From contig NC_052349.1 of NCBI RefSeq assembly GCF_009727055.1, positions 42,967,364 through 43,031,363 of the forward strand: a DNA stretch of 64,000 nucleotides, given 5' to 3'. Positions 11,449 to 23,049 of the stretch are shown one piece after another. The position numbers and the translations under genes are program-made. The notes under the pieces were generated by a model. The model saw only the letters and a program-made list of their open reading frames with translations. It was not told where the DNA came from and made no database searches. Source of the DNA: Benincasa hispida (Eukaryota; Streptophyta; Magnoliopsida; Cucurbitales; Cucurbitaceae). Each line of letters opens with the position of its first letter. The first letter of the stretch is position 1.

Positions 11449-12777
11449 TATCTAAGACCACTTATTTCACCAAACTGGACCTTAAATCTAGACACTGACA
11501 GGTATGCATATCTAACGGAGATGAGAAAAAGACTATATATATGACCGAATATGGAGCGTACAAGTTCCTGGTGATGCCATCCAGGTTGACCAATGCCCAC
11601 GCTACCTTCAGTAACTTGATGGACGATGTCCTCTATGAGTTCTTAGATGACTTTGTGGTCATATATCTTAACGGCATCGCCATATATAGCTCGACCCTTG
11701 GGGAGCACTTACAACACCTAATGGAGGTTTTCACCAAGTTACAAAATAACCAACTCTACGCCAAGAAGGAAAAATGTGAGTTCTATCGTGAAGAAATGAT
11801 GTTCCTATGACATTGGGTGAGCAAAGGCAAGATCAGAATGGACGAAAGGAAGATCAGGCCGATCATGGAATGGACGGTTCCCAGCAAAGTGCCCGTATTG
11901 AGGTCCTTCCTTGGGTTGGCTAACAACTATAGACGATTCATAGAAGGATACTCAAGGAGGGTTAACCCACTCCGACATGCTGAAAAAGGATACAAAATGG
12001 GAGTAGACCGACCCATGTTAAAGAGCCTTTGAAGACATTAAGGTCGCTCTTGCATCTGAGCCCATACTGAAGTTGCCAGATTTTGAATTATCATTGAAGT
12101 GTTTATGGATGCATCAGATCAACCCATCAGGGGTGTCCTAGGCTAAGAAGGGCATCTCATTGCCTATGAGAGCCGAAAGCTCAAGGAAGTAGAACAATAA
12201 TATGAAGGAAATCAGAATCCCAACACAATACTCGACTAATGAGAAGGAAATAACAGTCGTGATTCATTGCCTAAATGCATGGAGACATTACCTCCTAGGC
12301 ACAAAATTTGTGGTTTTCACAGACAACGTGGCCAACACTTACTTCATAACCCATAAGAAGCTTACCCTCAAGCAAGCAAGGCAGGAATTCCTAGTGGAAT
12401 TTGACTTCACCTGGATTTATGAACTAGGAAGACAGTACTTAGTAGTAAATGCCCTCAGCCATAAACAAGTAAGTGAGCATGTTACAACATTTACTACGAT
12501 GGGGATCGATTGTCTTGGCTGGTTATGAGAACAAACCAAGATGGATCCTCCTACACAAAATAGTTGAAGAAGATAGTAAAGGGAACAGTGAGGAGATATT
12601 GGCTTGAAGATGGACTAATCCACGCCAAGGAAAATGGATTGTATGTCTCTAGTGGAGGTGGACTGTGTGACGAATTGTTGAGGGAAACCCATGACCCTCA
12701 ATGGGTCGGATATGCAGGAGTAAAATGAATGATGCCTCTCTTATCCCATTCCTACTACTAGCCCAAAATAAACGATG

Positions 12778-13478
12778 TTTTATTTCAATTTTAGTTGCAT
12801 TAATCACAAACCAATAAATTAAGATCCAAGGTTATTTTGTAGCTTAAACATATATGTAGAGACATACGGGTGGATCATGTTTAAGTGATAACCTAAATGG
12901 TCTATAGTAGATGGATAAGGTTGGATATCTTATCCTTGTGACACTACAAATATGGCTCGCTTTGTAGATGTTACAATTGTTGTAAATTGCTACAAATGAT
13001 CTAGTCCTAATCATTTATGTGGAGACATGTGAGCGAGGATATTCTATACAAAAGAGGTTGTATAAGACCGGATAACGAGATGACTAGTCTCATTATATAA
13101 CAACATTCATAATAGAGATTTACATTTCACCAGGATGGCCATAGGTGACACAACCTAAATTCTGAGTGAGTTGTGAACTCCTGCCTATAAAGGCGGTCCT
13201 TTTATTTGTATGGGTGAGAGTGGCCAGATCCCCGACTCAACAAGCCTACCATTTTGGGGTCGTCTGGTTAGGGAGTTGAGAACACAGCTACACAAGAAGG
13301 AATTTACTCCTCCCCTAAAGTCGAGGTAAGTAGATAAATTTCTCTCTTAAGGGATGATTTAGGGGCTTGAACAATGTGGCGCCACACCCTCTCCTGGCCC
13401 GAGAGGGGTTTAATCATAATTGGACTATAATTTATTTTTCATTAGAGGGATCAGTGGTAATTAAGGAGTTAGATGTAA
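12778..13478 (+). mobile_element. LTR copy C, left part (5' end missing)
   Basis: Alignment by eye to copy B begins at TTTTATTTCAATTTTAGTTG, so roughly the first 80 bp of the LTR, including TGTTGG, are missing at the junction with the integrase remnant. The core then runs in order: GGATAAGGTTGG, ACATGTGAGCG, TTCACCAGGATGGCCATAGG, TACCATTTTGGGG, CCCGAGAGGGG. It stops at TTAGATGTAA, where the Athila-like element is inserted, and continues at 20949. Confidence 0.85.
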
Positions 13479-15045
13479 TGACAGGCCTGAAATCTACATC
13501 GTTAATAAGTTTTGATTTTGGTCAAAAGAAAATTTTATAAAATCACCGAACTACTCCTATTACTACTAAAATGTAGCAACAGTGGTAAGTGTGGGGTCGA
13601 ACCACAGAGAAGTGAAGAATTAATTTCTTTTGGGTTAGATTTGATCGTGGAAAAACAGAAAATACTAGGTTTTGGTTTGTGGTTTTGAAATTGAAAACAT
13701 GCAAGTAAAAAGAAAAATGCAATGGATATATGAAACCGTAATGAATTCATTTAGTTCTCGGATCAAGTCGCCATTCAATGTAAGTTAAATCATTGTTTTC
13801 AGCCAGAATATCATATATTCAAATTATGCATGCATAACTACTCAATCGATGCGAATTAACTAATCTCTATAAGCCCAAAAATCAATTAATCTGAATCGAT
13901 CAAGCGTCCTAATTCGTAGTTGGGACTGGAAAGTTGTGCCCTAACTAACCTACATGCTTCTAGATGCAATTGGGTCCTTGGTGGCCATAAAGAACTAGAA
14001 ACATATGCATTAAGATTCAGGATTCAACTATGTTGATTAAGTGTCATGAAAGTCGTGTTCAAATAATCAATTTGTTCCTTAAATATAGATTAAACGTGTG
14101 ATGCAAAGATTCATGGACAGTCTAGAAAAAACCTAAGCATGCTTATCTAATCTATGCTACAAGGGTAAATTCAAAGCATGGACGATACAAGGATGTGTGC
14201 GAGCTTGAATTTAACTAGCTACGATATGCATTCATGATAGGGGCGTCAATCCACACATAAAAGCAAATCTAAATTAAACAAGATTTAAGAAAAACATAAT
14301 TCTAGATTAAAGCATAAAAATTGAACTGGAAACTCATCAAAATACAAGAATGCTTAATCCAAAAACTAAACGAAAGATTACCTCATTGATTTATAGACAA
14401 ACCAATGGGATACAATCCAAAACATGTTCATAATCCGAAAATAAAATAAATCTAACCTAAGGACACTAAAAATTAAAGGGAATAAAAGAATAAGGAAGCT
14501 TGACTTCGGCCTCCATGCATTCAGCTCCAAGAGTCGGCCTATACCCCTCAAAATTTAGCATTATCTGACTTAGGGCCGAGGAGAGGTATAAATAGGAATC
14601 CATCGCAGCGTTGCAATGCTTGAAATGGCATTGCAACGCTGGATTACGCGTGCACCTCAGGCTCGTTCGTCAAATGTCGTAGTGTTGCAATGCTGTTGGA
14701 GAGTGTTGCAATGCTGCTGCTTCTGCCAGATACTCGTTACTCGACGATCGACAGCTCTACACTCGATTTTCGGTCACTCGGTAGCGTTTTCTTGATTACT
14801 TGACAGCCTCCTACTCGATGATACTTGATGGTGTTTCATACTTGGTGAGACTGGTCTTTTCAACTTCTTTGAAGCCCGGATGTTCAAATCAACTCTAAAT
14901 TGCTTTAAATTAACCTCATTCTTCACTAAATAGTTAATTCTACCTCTCGGTTGCTCGATACCTATGAAATAGGGAAATAAACACATAAAATCCACTAACG
15001 AACCCGAATTAAGCTAGGAAAATTAACTCTTTTTGGAAGCTAACA
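13479..15045 (-). repeat. 3' LTR of element D
   Basis: On the minus strand it runs from TGTTAGCTTCC to GGCCTGTCA. It is almost identical to the right LTR over 13560-14515, but much more diverged from about 14520 to 15045. It keeps about 75 bp (around 14908-14987) that the right LTR lacks. It carries GCATTGCAACGCTG-type words beside TATAAATAGG at 14587-14596. Confidence 0.92.
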
Positions 15046-15085
15046 AACACTCCCAACTTAATTCTTGCTCGTCCCGAGCAAGGTA
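15046..15085 (-). promoter_or_regulatory. Polypurine tract and palindrome of element D
   Basis: Read on the minus strand: CTTGCTCGGGACGAGCAAG, then AATTAAGTTGGGAGTG, then the 3' LTR. The palindrome is nearly perfect (TTGCTCG/CGAGCAA). It matches the arrangement at 4621-4657. Confidence 0.8.
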
Positions 15086-16397
15086 GAAATACATAAACAA
15101 ATAGAAAATAATTAAAAACATGCTAGCTTAATTTGCAACATTGTTACTTCAGTCTCAACAGTCAGTTACAATGAAATTTGTAATCAAGAACGAAATTCAA
15201 TTATGATCAATCAATGAAGCACAAGTTTAAAAATGATTCATGATCTATCCATGCATGAGTGAGCCTAGAGTTTTGCTAGTTAAGCTTGCACAGCCCAGAA
15301 AAGTTTGATAAGGTCCTCATCCTGTTTTTCCCTACTCTAATTCGGTTATCAGCCTTGGACATACCACACTTGCAAAAAAAAAAAAAAAAAAAGAAGGACA
15401 ACACTAAGAATAAAGGTGCCTAAACACACACAGGCAAAACAATAAAGGGCATTTCTTTTACCTAGAGGGCTAACCTTCACAACCCACCATCGGAACCTAT
15501 CATCTTTCTCGCAGGCCCTAACTAGGAACTTTAGAGTAGCTCTTTTCAACCTCTATCCATGCACACATGCACACTATTTTTTTTTTCAGACACACGTCGA
15601 CAAATGCCTGCATTTTTTTGCTTTTTTTATTTTTTTGTCAGATTTGCAACTATGTTGCTTCTCTATTTTTTTTATTTATAGTAGACCTATTTTTATCCAC
15701 TTTGTCTAGTTTTGCTCTAAACAAGCATAGTTACTCCTAAGTCAAAGGTGGACCTTTCGGGGTGACAACAGAAGTACAAATCAGATAACCAATTCTAAAC
15801 AGCAAGACTTTAATTCGCAAAACAATGGCTTAAAGATGCAAGTGACAAGAAAAAAAAATATAATTGGGCTAAAAAATCATTGATTAACATTTCTAACATT
15901 CTTTTCATGTAAATTTTATTCCACAAGGAAGAGTATGTCATAACTATCTAAATGAATCACAAAGCAAACTAGCAAGCAACGCAATTAAAGCCACAAAACA
16001 TTGTCCGAAGCAAACGCTCACGGACCCCAAGCCTTAATAAAAAACTAACCCGTGGGTACCCCACCCCCCAACTTAAAAAAATATATATTGTCCCAATATA
16101 TCCAAGTAAGCTCAAAAAGAATAGAAAACAGGGAACAGAAACCTCCCCTGATAATCATGTCAACGCAAATGGGATGTTTGGTTGGGGCATCTCTCTCCTC
16201 ACTTAGCATAGATTAAGCTCTGGAGAGGCCTACAAAAATAAAACAACAAAGCAAAACTACAAAAAGAAACCTAACAAACAACCAAAGAAGTTAGCAAAAA
16301 CTATAATAGAAGAAGAAATGACAAAAAGGGAAAAGAAAGAAAAGAAAAGATACAACCGAAGGCACAAAAAATATAGTAGAAAGGAAGAAAGCAGCGG

Positions 16398-17522
16398 TCA
16401 GTCTGAAATCTGGAGAGTCTGGATCCCTCTGATGACCACGTCTGGAACCGATGTTGGCATGTAGAGACGGTTCTTCTCAGCGATGAAGTTCACCCATCTC
16501 TTTATACGTCTAGCTCGACGAGCAGTCTCTTGACTCACTCGTAGTGACTCGATCGCCACTTTGAGCACCTCAGCAGACATTCTCAATGCCTGCTTCGCAT
16601 AGGACTCCCTTGCCACTGGAACACTGGTCTAATCCTAGGGACCAGCACGGGGGACCGTCTCTATCGCTGGAGCCTGCTCATCCTCCCCGTCATCCTTGTT
16701 ATCGTCCCCATCTGGCATACCTACTCCTCTCCCGCGGAAGGCCGCAATCAAAGATCTACAAATGGGAGCACGACGCCCCATCTTTTCCTCATCGTTGGAA
16801 ATCTCCACCCCGGACCTCCGACACAACATAGTAATCAAGCTCGAGTGACCTAGACTACCAATGGAGGAACACCGCCCACAACGACAGATCGAAGCCCTAA
16901 TGATTCATCCGACGTTATTGGAAATCCCTTGGACAAGACAATAAAGAAGTTTGACCCGGTCCTTTGTGACATCCGTGAGAGGCAGCACTGGCATCAATCA
17001 GGAACACACGAATACGTGCTAGATCTGGCCAGAAATGGACAAATCCGTGCTCCTGAATCTCATGGCCACTCCCCTGGATCTGGCTCACTGAACTCCTGGA
17101 CCATACAAGGTCTGAATCACCTCCTCCTCTGGAAACTGACGGGAGAAAAACCCTTTGTACTCATCATTGAAGTCACGTAAATCGTAGACTTTGTTGATGT
17201 GGGTCGATGAAAAAGGTACCCTAATACCTCTTACCAACTAGAAGTCTCTACTCTCGTCAATGTTGGCATAGAACTCCCTAACTATGGGAACAACCGCCTC
17301 GCCAGGACGACAGGCCAAAGACTCCCACCCATGCTCTTAAATCTCTTCAGTAATGCACAGATAGTAATTAACCTCAAGGGTCAGGGCTCTCTCAGGGACT
17401 AATCTCCTATAGTTGTATCTCTCTAGGGCCTTCTGGGAACTAAACCTGGGATGTACGAAAACTAGCTCGGGGTTTTGTCCACTAGAACTAGCCTTACTTC
17501 TCCCTGCTCTTCTAGGACCCAT
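16398..17522 (-). pseudogene. Athila ORF (putative plant transposon protein domain) remnant
   Basis: One reading frame runs from ATG (17520-17522, MGPRRAGRSKASSS) to a stop at 16398, about 374 codons, interrupted by at least seven in-frame stops and no frameshift that I see. Recognisable pieces: PRFSSQKALERYNYRRLVPER; then REFYANIDESRDF, LVRGIRVPFSSTHINKVYDL, LLYCLVQGISNNVG, SLITMLCRRSGV; and an acidic stretch DGDDNKDDGEDEQ. This matches the plant transposon protein domain found in the extra ORF of Athila elements (PF20167 as I recall). Its role is unknown. The internal stops are TGA, TAG or TAA where TGG, CGA or CAA/CAG would be expected. Confidence 0.8.
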
Positions 17523-17959
17523 ACTATATATTTTTAAGAAAAAAGGGTAAACATACAAAATTTGGCTCCTAGACAACTCTCACAACCCCTCTTTTAACCT
17601 TCAAACTCACAAAACCCACCCCCAACTCTCAACAACTACACTCAATTTCACCTGCACACAGAAAAAACCCAACAATTTCACATATATATTCAACAACAAC
17701 AATATCTAAATCTTCAAAACTCATCCAAGAATTAAGTAAGAAATCATGCAAAAACGGAATATTTCTCAACCATAAACTCAATGTATCACAAAGAATGGCC
17801 AAAAATCTTACCTTCGAAGAGGAGAAATCCAAAAAAAAAATGCAAGAGACCGCTAGACCTCAAATGGATGAAAAATCCACAAAATTCGCAATATATCCAA
17901 GGGAAAACGAGAATAGGTGGATGAAATCGAGGGGAAAAACGTGCTAAGAGTGAAAAATC

Positions 17960-18110
17960 TTAAATAAACTTGAGAGAAAGTGGAAGATAGGGCTCGGGTA
18001 GAGAGAAAAAATGAAGAAGAAGATGAAGAGTCTCGGCAGAAGCAGCGTTATAACGCGGTTCTGTTGTGCAGCATTGCAACGTTGCGCCCTAATTTCAATT
18101 TTTCTTTTTT
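17960..18110 (-). promoter_or_regulatory. LTR-like motif block upstream of the Athila ORF in element D
   Basis: Read on the minus strand, CGCAACGTTGCAATGCTGC is followed by a C/T-rich leader and then, after about 450 bp, the ORF start at 17522. The same GCAACGTTGCAATGC-type word sits next to TATA boxes in the LTRs. A TTTATTTAAG stretch lies downstream. An internal promoter is an inference. Confidence 0.3.
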
Positions 18111-18879
18111 GTTTATTAAAAATAAAAATCTAACCTAAAAATGAAAAAAAAAAAGGGAAAAAAAATAAAAAAAACTAATGGAACTAAACAAAATAAAATA
18201 AAAAAATAAATGAATTTTTTTTTAATTTGGCTGCCTCTAGGAAGTGCAAATTTTTAACATCGATTGCTCGACGTGACCTGTCCCTTATCAAGGTACAAAG
18301 AAATTCTTGTATTTCTCTGGTCCTTTCTTGGATGAGTTAATATGGCCAAATAAAGCCATAAGGGTTCCCATCTTTTAAGAAGAAATAGATAGGTCGAATT
18401 TTTTAATTTTAATTTTGTTTAAGAAAAAGGAAAAAGAAAAATCAAAAGACTCAAGGACTGACTCAGCTAAAAATAAATATTCTAACTCAATGGCCTTTAT
18501 GAGTGCTCTTGTTAGGGAGCAAAATTCAAAAATAAGAGGGATGCAGTACAAAGAATGGTACGAGGCTTGGAAACCTCTAACTCTTTTACTTGGGATTCTT
18601 CCAAACTAAGTTCATACTCATACTTAAAATCACATACTTGTTCCTGGCATGGAAGAGGATAAATATCATCATCTGAATCGGTCTATAGATATTCCATCAT
18701 AAAGTTTACCTTAGTGCCACATACGCGAAATGGCTCTAAATGATTTCCTGCACACTCAGAAAAATCATTAATACGTTCACACTTTAATAATCTAACACCT
18801 TATCCTGATCAGAATTTTGGGGGACCAGCTGTTCTAGGGATTATAGATGCTCGTATCTTTGCTTCTCACCTCAACATCC

Positions 18880-19209
18880 TCAAAAGGTGATTCCCAAAGA
18901 TTCCTCCAGTTTCCTAACTGATTCAGCGATCTTAGCAATTTGGTCACTCAGACTTTGAATCTCAGCTCTAACCTCACGTTCGAAATAGAGGTCATCTTGC
19001 TGGAAACTGATGGGTTCTTGATAATAGTAGGGACATTCCTGCACAAACTCATCGGAGCTATTAGAAAGCACCCTAACTATATCCTCTAAAGAAATACTTG
19101 GATTGGCAGACTGATATGGCATTGACAATGGCATTCGCCTTGCCAGCTCCCAAGGAGGATAGTATCTGCACTCAGGACCATGCGAATTCTGAATCTTCAT
19201 ATTAGCCAT
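18880..19209 (-). CDS. Gag-like fragment of element D (109 aa)
   Basis: This open frame is the first after the primer site of element D, as gag should be. It begins MANMKIQNSHGPECRYYPPW, contains SISLEDIVRVLSNSSDEFVQ and ends with a heptad-like helix (VRAEIQSLSDQIAKIAESVRKLEE). The layout resembles the C-terminal linker of Athila/Tat gag proteins, which have an acidic S-x-E-D-x-V segment followed by a coiled coil. No zinc knuckle is present and the frame is far shorter than a full gag, so I regard it as a truncated relic. No clear family call is possible without a profile search. Confidence 0.45.
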   Translation of the reverse strand: MANMKIQNSHGPECRYYPPWELARRMPLSMPYQSANPSISLEDIVRVLSNSSDEFVQECPYYYQEPISFQQDDLYFEREVRAEIQSLSDQIAKIAESVRKLEESLGITF

Positions 19210-19432
19210 AGCTTGTACAACAAATGTTAGTTCAGAAATCTAATCTCTAAGGCCACGAATCACTTTTACCTCTAGTGTTTTCCATTGTTCCGCATATCTC
19301 GCTTAAAGCACATAAATGTTTCAATTTTCTGCCATTGAAAAACATGAAAAACAAGTAGACACAAAAGAAAGAAAATATATATTTTTAAAAGTTTAATAGT
19401 CAATTCTAACTAAAAGATATTATTTGGCTTGC

Positions 19433-19451
19433 TTCCCCGACAACGGCGCCA
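19433..19451 (-). promoter_or_regulatory. Primer binding site of element D
   Basis: Minus strand TGGCGCCGTTGTCGGGGAA, four bases from the end of the 5' LTR. It resembles the complement of the 3' end of plant tRNA-Asp, with one apparent change from the usual GTTGCCGGGGA form. Confidence 0.85.
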
Positions 19452-19455
19452 TTTT

Positions 19456-20948
19456 TTACAGGCCCGAAACCTACGTCATTAATAAGATTTTATTCTGGTC
19501 AAAAGAAAATTTTATAAAATCACCGAACTACTTCTATTACTACTAAAACGTAGCAACAGTGGTAAGTGTGGGGTCGAACCACAGAGAAGTGAAGAATTAA
19601 TTTCTTTTGGGTTAGATTTGATCGTGGAAAAATAGAAAATACTAGGTTTTGGTTTGTGGTTTTGAAATTGAAAACATGCAAGTAAAAAGAAAAATGCAAT
19701 GGATATATGAAACCGTAATGAATTCATTTAGTTCTCGGATCAAGTCGCCATTCAATGTAAGTTAAATCATTGTTTTCAGCCAGAATATCATATATTCAAA
19801 TTATGCATGCATAACTACTCAATCGATGCGAATTAACTAATCTCTATAAGCCCAAAAATCAATTAATCTGAATCGATCAAGCGTCCTAATTCGTAGTTGG
19901 GACTGGAAAGTTGTGCCCTAACTAACCTACATGCTTCTAGATGCAATTGGGTCCTCGGTGGCCATAAAGAACTAGAAACATATGCATTAAGATTCAGGAT
20001 TCAACTATGCTGATTAAGTGTCATGAAAGTCGTGTTCAAATAATCAATTTGTTCCTTAAATATAGATTAAATGTGTGATGCAAAGATTCATGGACAGTCT
20101 AGAAAAAACCTAAGCATGCTTATCTAATCTATGCTACAAGGGTAAATTCAAAGCATGGACGATACAAGGATGTGTGCGAGCTTGAATTTAACTAGCTACG
20201 ATATGCATTCATGATAGGGGCGTCAATCCACACATAAAAGCAAATCTAAATTAAACAAGATTTAAGAAAAACATAATTCTAGATTAAAGCATAAAAATTG
20301 AACTGGAAACTCATCAAAATACAAGAATGCTTAATCCAAAAACTAAACGAAAGATTACCTCATTGATTTATAGACAAACCAATGGGATACAATCCAAAAC
20401 ATGTTCATAATCCGAAAATAAAATAAATCTAACCTAAGGACACTAAAAATTAAAGGGAATAAAAGAATAAGGAAGCTTGACTTCGGCCTCCATGCATTTA
20501 GCTCCAAGAGTCGGCCAATACCCCCCCAAAATTCAGCATTATCTGACCTTGGGCCGAGGAGAGGTATAAATAGGAATCCATCGCATCATTGCAATGCTTA
20601 GAATGGGGATGCAACGCTAGGTTACATGTGCGCCTCAAGCTCGTCCATCAAATGTTATAGCGTTGCAGCGCTATTGGAGAGCGTTGCAATGTTGCTGCTT
20701 CTGCCAAATACTCGCGATTTGATGGTCAACAGCTTGATACTCAATCCTCGATCACTCGGTAGCATTTTCTTGATTACTCAACTTCTTTCTACTCGATGGT
20801 GCTTCATACTTGGTGAGACTCGATGGCATTTTGGTCTTTTCAACTCTTTTGAAGCCCGGATGTTCAAATTAACTCAAAATTGCTTCAAATTAACCCACTA
20901 ACGAGCCCGAATTAAGCTAGAAAAATTAGCTCTTTTTTAGAATTAACG
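19456..20948 (-). repeat. 5' LTR of element D
   Basis: Same family and orientation as 13479-15045. It ends at the right with TTAACG where the other LTR has TAACA, next to the target duplication TGTAA. TATAAATAGG lies at 20567-20576. Confidence 0.9.
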
Positions 20949-22254
20949 TGTAACTCTAGAGGCAAAATGGTAATTTTGATCCAGCCATACTTACGAACAA
21001 GATGTGAAGGGTCATTGTACTATTTACTTGTTATATCTAATTGACACAGAAATATATTTGTAGTGTGAAAAGTGCAGCTGTCAGTCTTTAGTGAAATGTT
21101 TGGCACTTAAAGAATGGTGAATAATTTAATTAAAGGAGTTTAGTTAATTATTCACTTACCGTTAGAGCTTCAAGCTACAGGTCCATGAGGTTCTTTCTAT
21201 AACTTAATGGGAATTAATGATAATCAATTTTTGGATTAATTTGAATTGTTCAAATTAATTGAGAAAATTAATTATATGTGATATAATTAATTTAATCTAA
21301 TTATATATGATATAATTACTATAATGTANTTCATAATCCGAAAATAAAATAAATCTAACCTAAGGACACTAAAAATTAAAGGGAATAAAAGAATAAGGAA
21401 GCTTGACTTCGGCCTCCATGCATTTAGCTCCAAGAGTCGGCCAATACCCCCCCAAAATTCAGCATTATCTGACCTTGGGCCGAGGAGAGGTATAAATAGG
21501 AATCCATCGCATCATTGCAATGCTTAGAATGGGGATGCAACGCTAGGTTACATGTGCGCCTCAAGCTCGTCCATCAAATGTTATAGCGTTGCAGCGCTAT
21601 TGGAGAGCGTTGCAATGTTGCTGCTTCTGCCAAATACTCGCGATTTGATGGTCAACAGCTTGATACTCAATCCTCGATCACTCGGTAGCATTTTCTTGAT
21701 TACTCAACTTCTTTCTACTCGATGGTGCTTCATACTTGGTGAGACTCGATGGCATTTTGGTCTTTTCAACTCTTTTGAAGCCCGGATGTTCAAATTAACT
21801 CAAAATTGCTTCAAATTAACCCACTAACGAGCCCGAATTAAGCTAGAAAAATTAGCTCTTTTTTAGAATTAACGTGTAACTCTAGAGGCAAAATGGTAAT
21901 TTTGATCCAGCCATACTTACGAACAAGATGTGAAGGGTCATTGTACTATTTACTTGTTATATCTAATTGACACAGAAATATATTTGTAGTGTGAAAAGTG
22001 CAGCTGTCAGTCTTTAGTGAAATGTTTGGCACTTAAAGAATGGTGAATAATTTAATTAAAGGAGTTTAGTTAATTATTCACTTACCGTTAGAGCTTCAAG
22101 CTACAGGTCCATGAGGTTCTTTCTATAACTTAATGGGAATTAATGATAATCAATTTTTGGATTAATTTGAATTGTTCAAATTAATTGAGAAAATTAATTA
22201 TATGTGATATAATTAATTTAATCTAATTATATATGATATAATTACTATAATGTA
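20404..22254. repeat. Exact 925-bp tandem duplication across an N (probable assembly error)
   Basis: Bases 20404-21328 recur without visible difference at 21330-22254, with a single N at 21329 between them. The repeated block contains the end of the right LTR of element D plus adjoining LTR C sequence. Two identical 91-codon frames (20626-20901, 21552-21827) are a by-product. A transposition-based origin would not be expected to leave an N exactly at the join. Confidence 0.9.
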
Positions 22255-23049
22255 TTTGATACATTATAATATAAAGTTTATTGGAGAGGAAATAAATATT
22301 TGAATATGATTAAAATATTAATTATATGAATTTGATTCACATTATTAAATTTAATATAAATGGGTTTATATTAAATGTCATAGTGAGAGAATAGAAACTA
22401 TAGGTTATATTGTATTTGATACAATATAGAAATTATAGGTTATGTGATATATTTGATATAACATATAGTTTAATATATATTATATGATAAGGTAGTTATC
22501 ATATAAATATATATTAAATTGATTTAAGAAAATAAATTATTTTATTTTATTTTATTTTAAAAATCATTGTGGGAGGGAGTTGTAACCTCCTCCCCTCCTT
22601 TTCTCTCTAATACATGATAGTGGAGCAAGGGAGAGTGGTGGTTCCTCTTTTCCTATGTGGTTTCATAAAAAGGCATCACAGATACACAAAAACGTTCTGA
22701 AAAAATTTGAACCCCCTTTACTTCCTTTCATCTCTCTCAAAATCCCTCTCTTCCAAAATAGTCAGAGTCCATAAAACTCCTAGATTTTCACCCAGAGAAT
22801 ATTAAGGCAATCAAGTGGTGGTGTCCAATGTGTGGTTTCGAGTTCTTGATTTTTGGAGAAGAGGATACACGAAGAAGATCGTTCTTTAAGGGTTAGTACT
22901 TTCACTCTAATTCTCTCATTTCCTTTTTGTTTGCATGCTGTAAATTTATGATTATGCATAACATTTGTACTCTATAATTTTGATTCTGTGAAAATAAATA
23001 TTGGATCGATCTCCACGCTTCCGCTCAAGGACCTTCAAAGGTTCCTTCA
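20949..23049 (+). mobile_element. LTR copy C, right part
   Basis: Resumes the LTR interrupted at 13478, beginning TGTAACTCTAGAGGCAAAAT as in copy H. It ends CAAAGGTTCCTTCA, matching the CCTTCA ends of B, E, G and H. Subtracting the 926-bp artefact, copy C totals about 1.88 kb, the usual family length. It includes TTCACCCAGAGAATATT and GAAGAAGATCGTTC-like text shared with related copies. Confidence 0.85.

Larger units (their letters stand above)
9519..12777 (+). pseudogene. Ty3 chromovirus-like RT-RNase H-integrase remnant, split by LTR B
   Basis: Bases 9519-9638 encode the start of an RT domain ([29 protein letters not shown]). The frame resumes after the inserted LTR at 11454 with YFTKLDL, YGAYKFLVMPSRLTNAHATF, then [18 protein letters not shown]. 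RNase H follows (GHLIAYESRKL; WRHYLLGTKFVVFTDN; TLKQARQEFLVEFDF), then the zinc-binding start of integrase (RYWLEDGLIHA, LRETHDPQWVGYAGV) up to 12777. The RT active site, normally Y-x-D-D, reads Y-L-N-G. There are in-frame stops and a frame change near 12035, and gag and protease are missing. Removing LTR B and one copy of its target duplication makes the frame continuous across the insertion. Chromovirus placement is by motif memory. Confidence 0.85.
13479..20948 (-). mobile_element. Non-autonomous Athila-like LTR retrotransposon D, nested in LTR C
   Basis: A 7.47-kb element flanked by the 5-bp duplication TGTAA (13474-13478 and 20949-20953); excising it rejoins LTR C. The 3' LTR lies at 13479-15045 and the 5' LTR at 19456-20948, both in the same orientation. 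Read on the minus strand the order is: 5' LTR, primer site TGGCGCCGTTGTCGGGGAA (complement of 19433-19451), a gag-like frame (18880-19209), an Athila ORF remnant (16398-17522), palindrome, polypurine tract, 3' LTR. No RT, RNase H or integrase is visible, so it must have depended on a partner element. The primer site resembles the tRNA-Asp type used by Athila/Tat elements. Confidence 0.93.

Noticed and set aside
13535..19727. Near-identical 71-codon frames at 13535-13750 and 19512-19727 on the minus strand
   Set aside because: They are the same stretch of the two LTRs of element D, not a gene family.
20626..21827. Two identical 91-codon frames
   Set aside because: They lie in LTR sequence and are identical only because of the 925-bp duplication, probably an assembly error.
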